Part shown: one piece after another, positions 62,419 through 64,000 of the stretch | Layout: each line of letters starts with the position of its first letter | Numbering within the stretch: the first letter of the stretch is position 1 | NCBI GenBank assembly: GCA_964019425.1 | Contig: OZ025808.1 | Span: 1 to 64,000, forward strand | Direction: 5' to 3' | DNA: 64,000 nucleotides | DNA from: Flectonema sp. DT1601 | Taxonomy: Eukaryota; Euglenozoa; Diplonemea; Diplonemida; Diplonemidae | Translations under genes and position numbers: made by a program | The notes under the pieces: generated by a model | Told to the model about the DNA's origin: nothing | Seen by the model: only the letters and a program-made list of their open reading frames with translations | The model's database searches: none

Positions 62419-64000
62419 TCACACAACACTGGGTAATGTTAAATTAGACCTTCCTCTCTTACAGTGATCAAAAGATAAAACAGGTGGTGATGGGTTAATT
62501 ATACTCCCAAGTGGAACTACGTTGTTTTCATCAGTTTCTTCACTGCGATCATTCCCGATGTCACCCGCGTTTCGTAGTTTGGAAATGTCTGAGTCTTTTT
62601 GTTTTATTTCACTACTAAGATCCTTTATAACTCTCTTCTTTTGTTTTACGAGGTCTCGAAGTTCTTTTAGTCGAAGTACCGTTTCTTCAGATTCTCGTTT
62701 GTATTCAACGTTTAAGTGAACAGCCTTCATCCAAGACTCTTCTAGTTTTCTAATGTGAGTATCAATTTCAGTAATGGTTGCTTGTCTCTCAATGATATCA
62801 CAGTCAGCTATTTTGATAGTTGCAGAGGCTCGGCCTAAGTGACCTGACTGATGGCTTCTATACACAAATCTCAATGGTTCAGGTTGAGGGATTGCCATAT
62901 TCTGTGGTGGAACTGCTCTGAATGGAATCATTCTGTGAAGTGGCGTCGGATCAAAATGATTACCAAAATGATCAGTTGGATATCGTTGTGTTATATAAAC
63001 CAGAAGTTCTACAAAGTGTGAGAGAGTTGCTTCATCGCATGAGTCGAATTGAGCGGTTCCTTTATTCTTATTAAGTACTTGAATGACACCAAAATAACGT
63101 GTGTCGCTGTCAATCTTAGGAATTGGAAAACATAAAATACTTCTAATCCGATATCCAATCTTTTTATCAGATTTCGTATCGTAATTATTATCAGCGTAGA
63201 CATTCGATACGTTAGCTGCCATTCCTGTAGTGAATGCTTGACCAGCCCAACCAGATGTTGCTGACATTCTTCTATTTGCAGAGTTAATTGACCCAGCATT
63301 AGTTTGACAGATAGCCTGAAGCTCATCAGTCCTACTTTGATATTGATAAACAACACTTCTCTCAGCTCTAAGTCTGTTTGTTATTGCTTCTACTACAACA
63401 TATAATGAGGTTGTGATGCAGCCGTGAAATGTTAATTTCGATGCAGATGCCAAACTGTTTCTATCTTTGTACAGGTGCTCAGTATGCATGCAAGTGCTGT
63501 CATGTTTTGATACTTTTATTCCGTCATTATTTTTTAAAATCTTTCCGTGATCAGACTTCCCTCCAATAGTCGATCCTAACTGCTCAGAAGTATTAGAGTC
63601 TCTTGGGATTACTTGTTGGAAGGCATTGAATCCAACAGAGCTTCTCCGTCTTTCATTACTTACTGGGATGTCGGAATTACAATTAGGAGACAGGTTCTGT
63701 GCGTCTTCGTCTTCAAACGTATTTATTGGACTGGGAGGAGGAGCTGTTAAATCAGAAACATGATTCTCAATAACTTCTAAAGTGTTCATTAACATTGTCG
63801 CCCATTCCGATAGCGTTGCCTGCCCCAACTCAAACGGTTTTGTTTGCCTCATCATCGAAGCAATCCTTCGAGACTCTGTGAGCGCTTCTTTCATCTCTGC
63901 TTGTTGTCTTTTTTTAAATCTTTCTTTTTCTAACTGATCACTCCTTGCTTCTAATAACTCTCTCCTTGCAACTGACGGGCGCTTTGTACCCCGCCGGCTG
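62419..64000 (-). CDS. GAF-domain protein, 5' end beyond the window
   Basis: The frame is open upstream of the first internal ATG (63894) to the window edge, reading a highly charged helix (ELLEARSDQLEKERFKKRQQ), so this is an internal or 3' part of a larger gene. Counting from the ATG, residues about 150-310 form a GAF domain: RAERSVVYQYQ, SGWAGQAFTTG, NVYADNNYD, SILCFPIPKID and FGVIQVLNK, the pattern of cyclic-nucleotide or small-ligand GAF sensors (NKFDE-like motif not clear). A coiled coil follows (ESEETVLRLKELRDLVKQKK). No catalytic domain is visible in this part. The ligand is unknown. Confidence 0.82.
   Translation of the reverse strand, partial: SRRGTKRPSVARRELLEARSDQLEKERFKKRQQAEMKEALTESRRIASMMRQTKPFELGQATLSEWATMLMNTLEVIENHVSDLTAPPPSPINTFEDEDAQNLSPNCNSDIPVSNERRRSSVGFNAFQQVIPRDSNTSEQLGSTIGGKSDHGKILKNNDGIKVSKHDSTCMHTEHLYKDRNSLASASKLTFHGCITTSLYVVVEAITNRLRAERSVVYQYQSRTDELQAICQTNAGSINSANRRMSATSGWAGQAFTTGMAANVSNVYADNNYDTKSDKKIGYRIRSILCFPIPKIDSDTRYFGVIQVLNKNKGTAQFDSCDEATLSHFVELLVYITQRYPTDHFGNHFDPTPLHRMIPFRAVPPQNMAIPQPEPLRFVYRSHQSGHLGRASATIKIADCDIIERQATITEIDTHIRKLEESWMKAVHLNVEYKRESEETVLRLKELRDLVKQKKRVIKDLSSEIKQKDSDISKLRNAGDIGNDRSEETDENNVVPLGSIINPSPPVLSFDHCKRGRSNLTLPSVV

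Noticed and set aside
1-64000. CRISPR arrays, bacterial operons or ribosome binding sites
   Set aside because: Introns, uL22 and tRNA structure show a eukaryotic nuclear genome; no regularly spaced repeat array with spacers exists.

Overview
This window is nuclear DNA from a microbial eukaryote (protist). Stop codons TAA, TAG and TGA are all used, as in the standard code. Long open genes are cut by few, very short spliceosomal introns (45-98 bp, with one 276 bp outlier swollen by a microsatellite), typically GTATGT or GTTTGT at the donor and CAG at the acceptor. A ribosomal protein uL22 gene and a nuclear-type tRNA-Gly are present. I cannot fix the species. All eight host protein genes I recognise lie on the minus strand, one after another, and most have a pyrimidine-rich AG a few bases before the ATG. 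That would fit a trans-splicing lineage with unidirectional gene arrays (for example diplonemids), but this is only a hypothesis.

Left part (1-28.7 kb) is a pile of mobile elements. After a repeat-rich stretch with a tRNA-like SINE candidate and a decayed element with ~190 bp inverted repeats (1.4-3.2 kb) come non-LTR retrotransposons of three types, all with an RNase H domain after the reverse transcriptase. LINE-A copy 1 (3.2-11.8 kb) has open ORF1 and ORF2 but is split by a Mutator-like DNA transposon (6680-10167) with a perfect 9 bp target duplication and a four-exon transposase gene. LINE-B (12.7-15.7 kb, plus strand) is 5' truncated. LINE-A copies 2 and 3 (15.7-23.1 kb) are nearly identical 5' truncated copies lying head to tail. 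LINE-C (23.2-28.7 kb) is nearly full length and ends just upstream of a tRNA-Gly gene (28800-28871).

Middle (28.9-31.2 kb): non-coding sequence and a heavily decayed reverse-transcribing element.

Right part (31.2-64 kb) is host genes, from left to right and all on minus: a kinesin motor fused to an alpha/beta hydrolase and a transglutaminase-like domain; a methyltransferase fused to a SMYD-like SET domain; a 216-residue unknown protein; ribosomal protein uL22 (RPL17); a 2431-residue protein with nine 'LNG' repeats, a BIR domain, a PH domain, long coiled coils and EF-hands; a CorA-type magnesium transporter carrying SAM and EF-hand domains; a giant protein of about twenty fibronectin type III domains with WSxWS-like boxes; a C2-domain protein; and a GAF-domain protein cut by the window edge. 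Several suggest calcium or cytoskeletal signalling, but no shared pathway can be shown. The new domain fusions, the retained-phase microsatellite intron and the RT-domain insertions in the LINEs are the most interesting observations.
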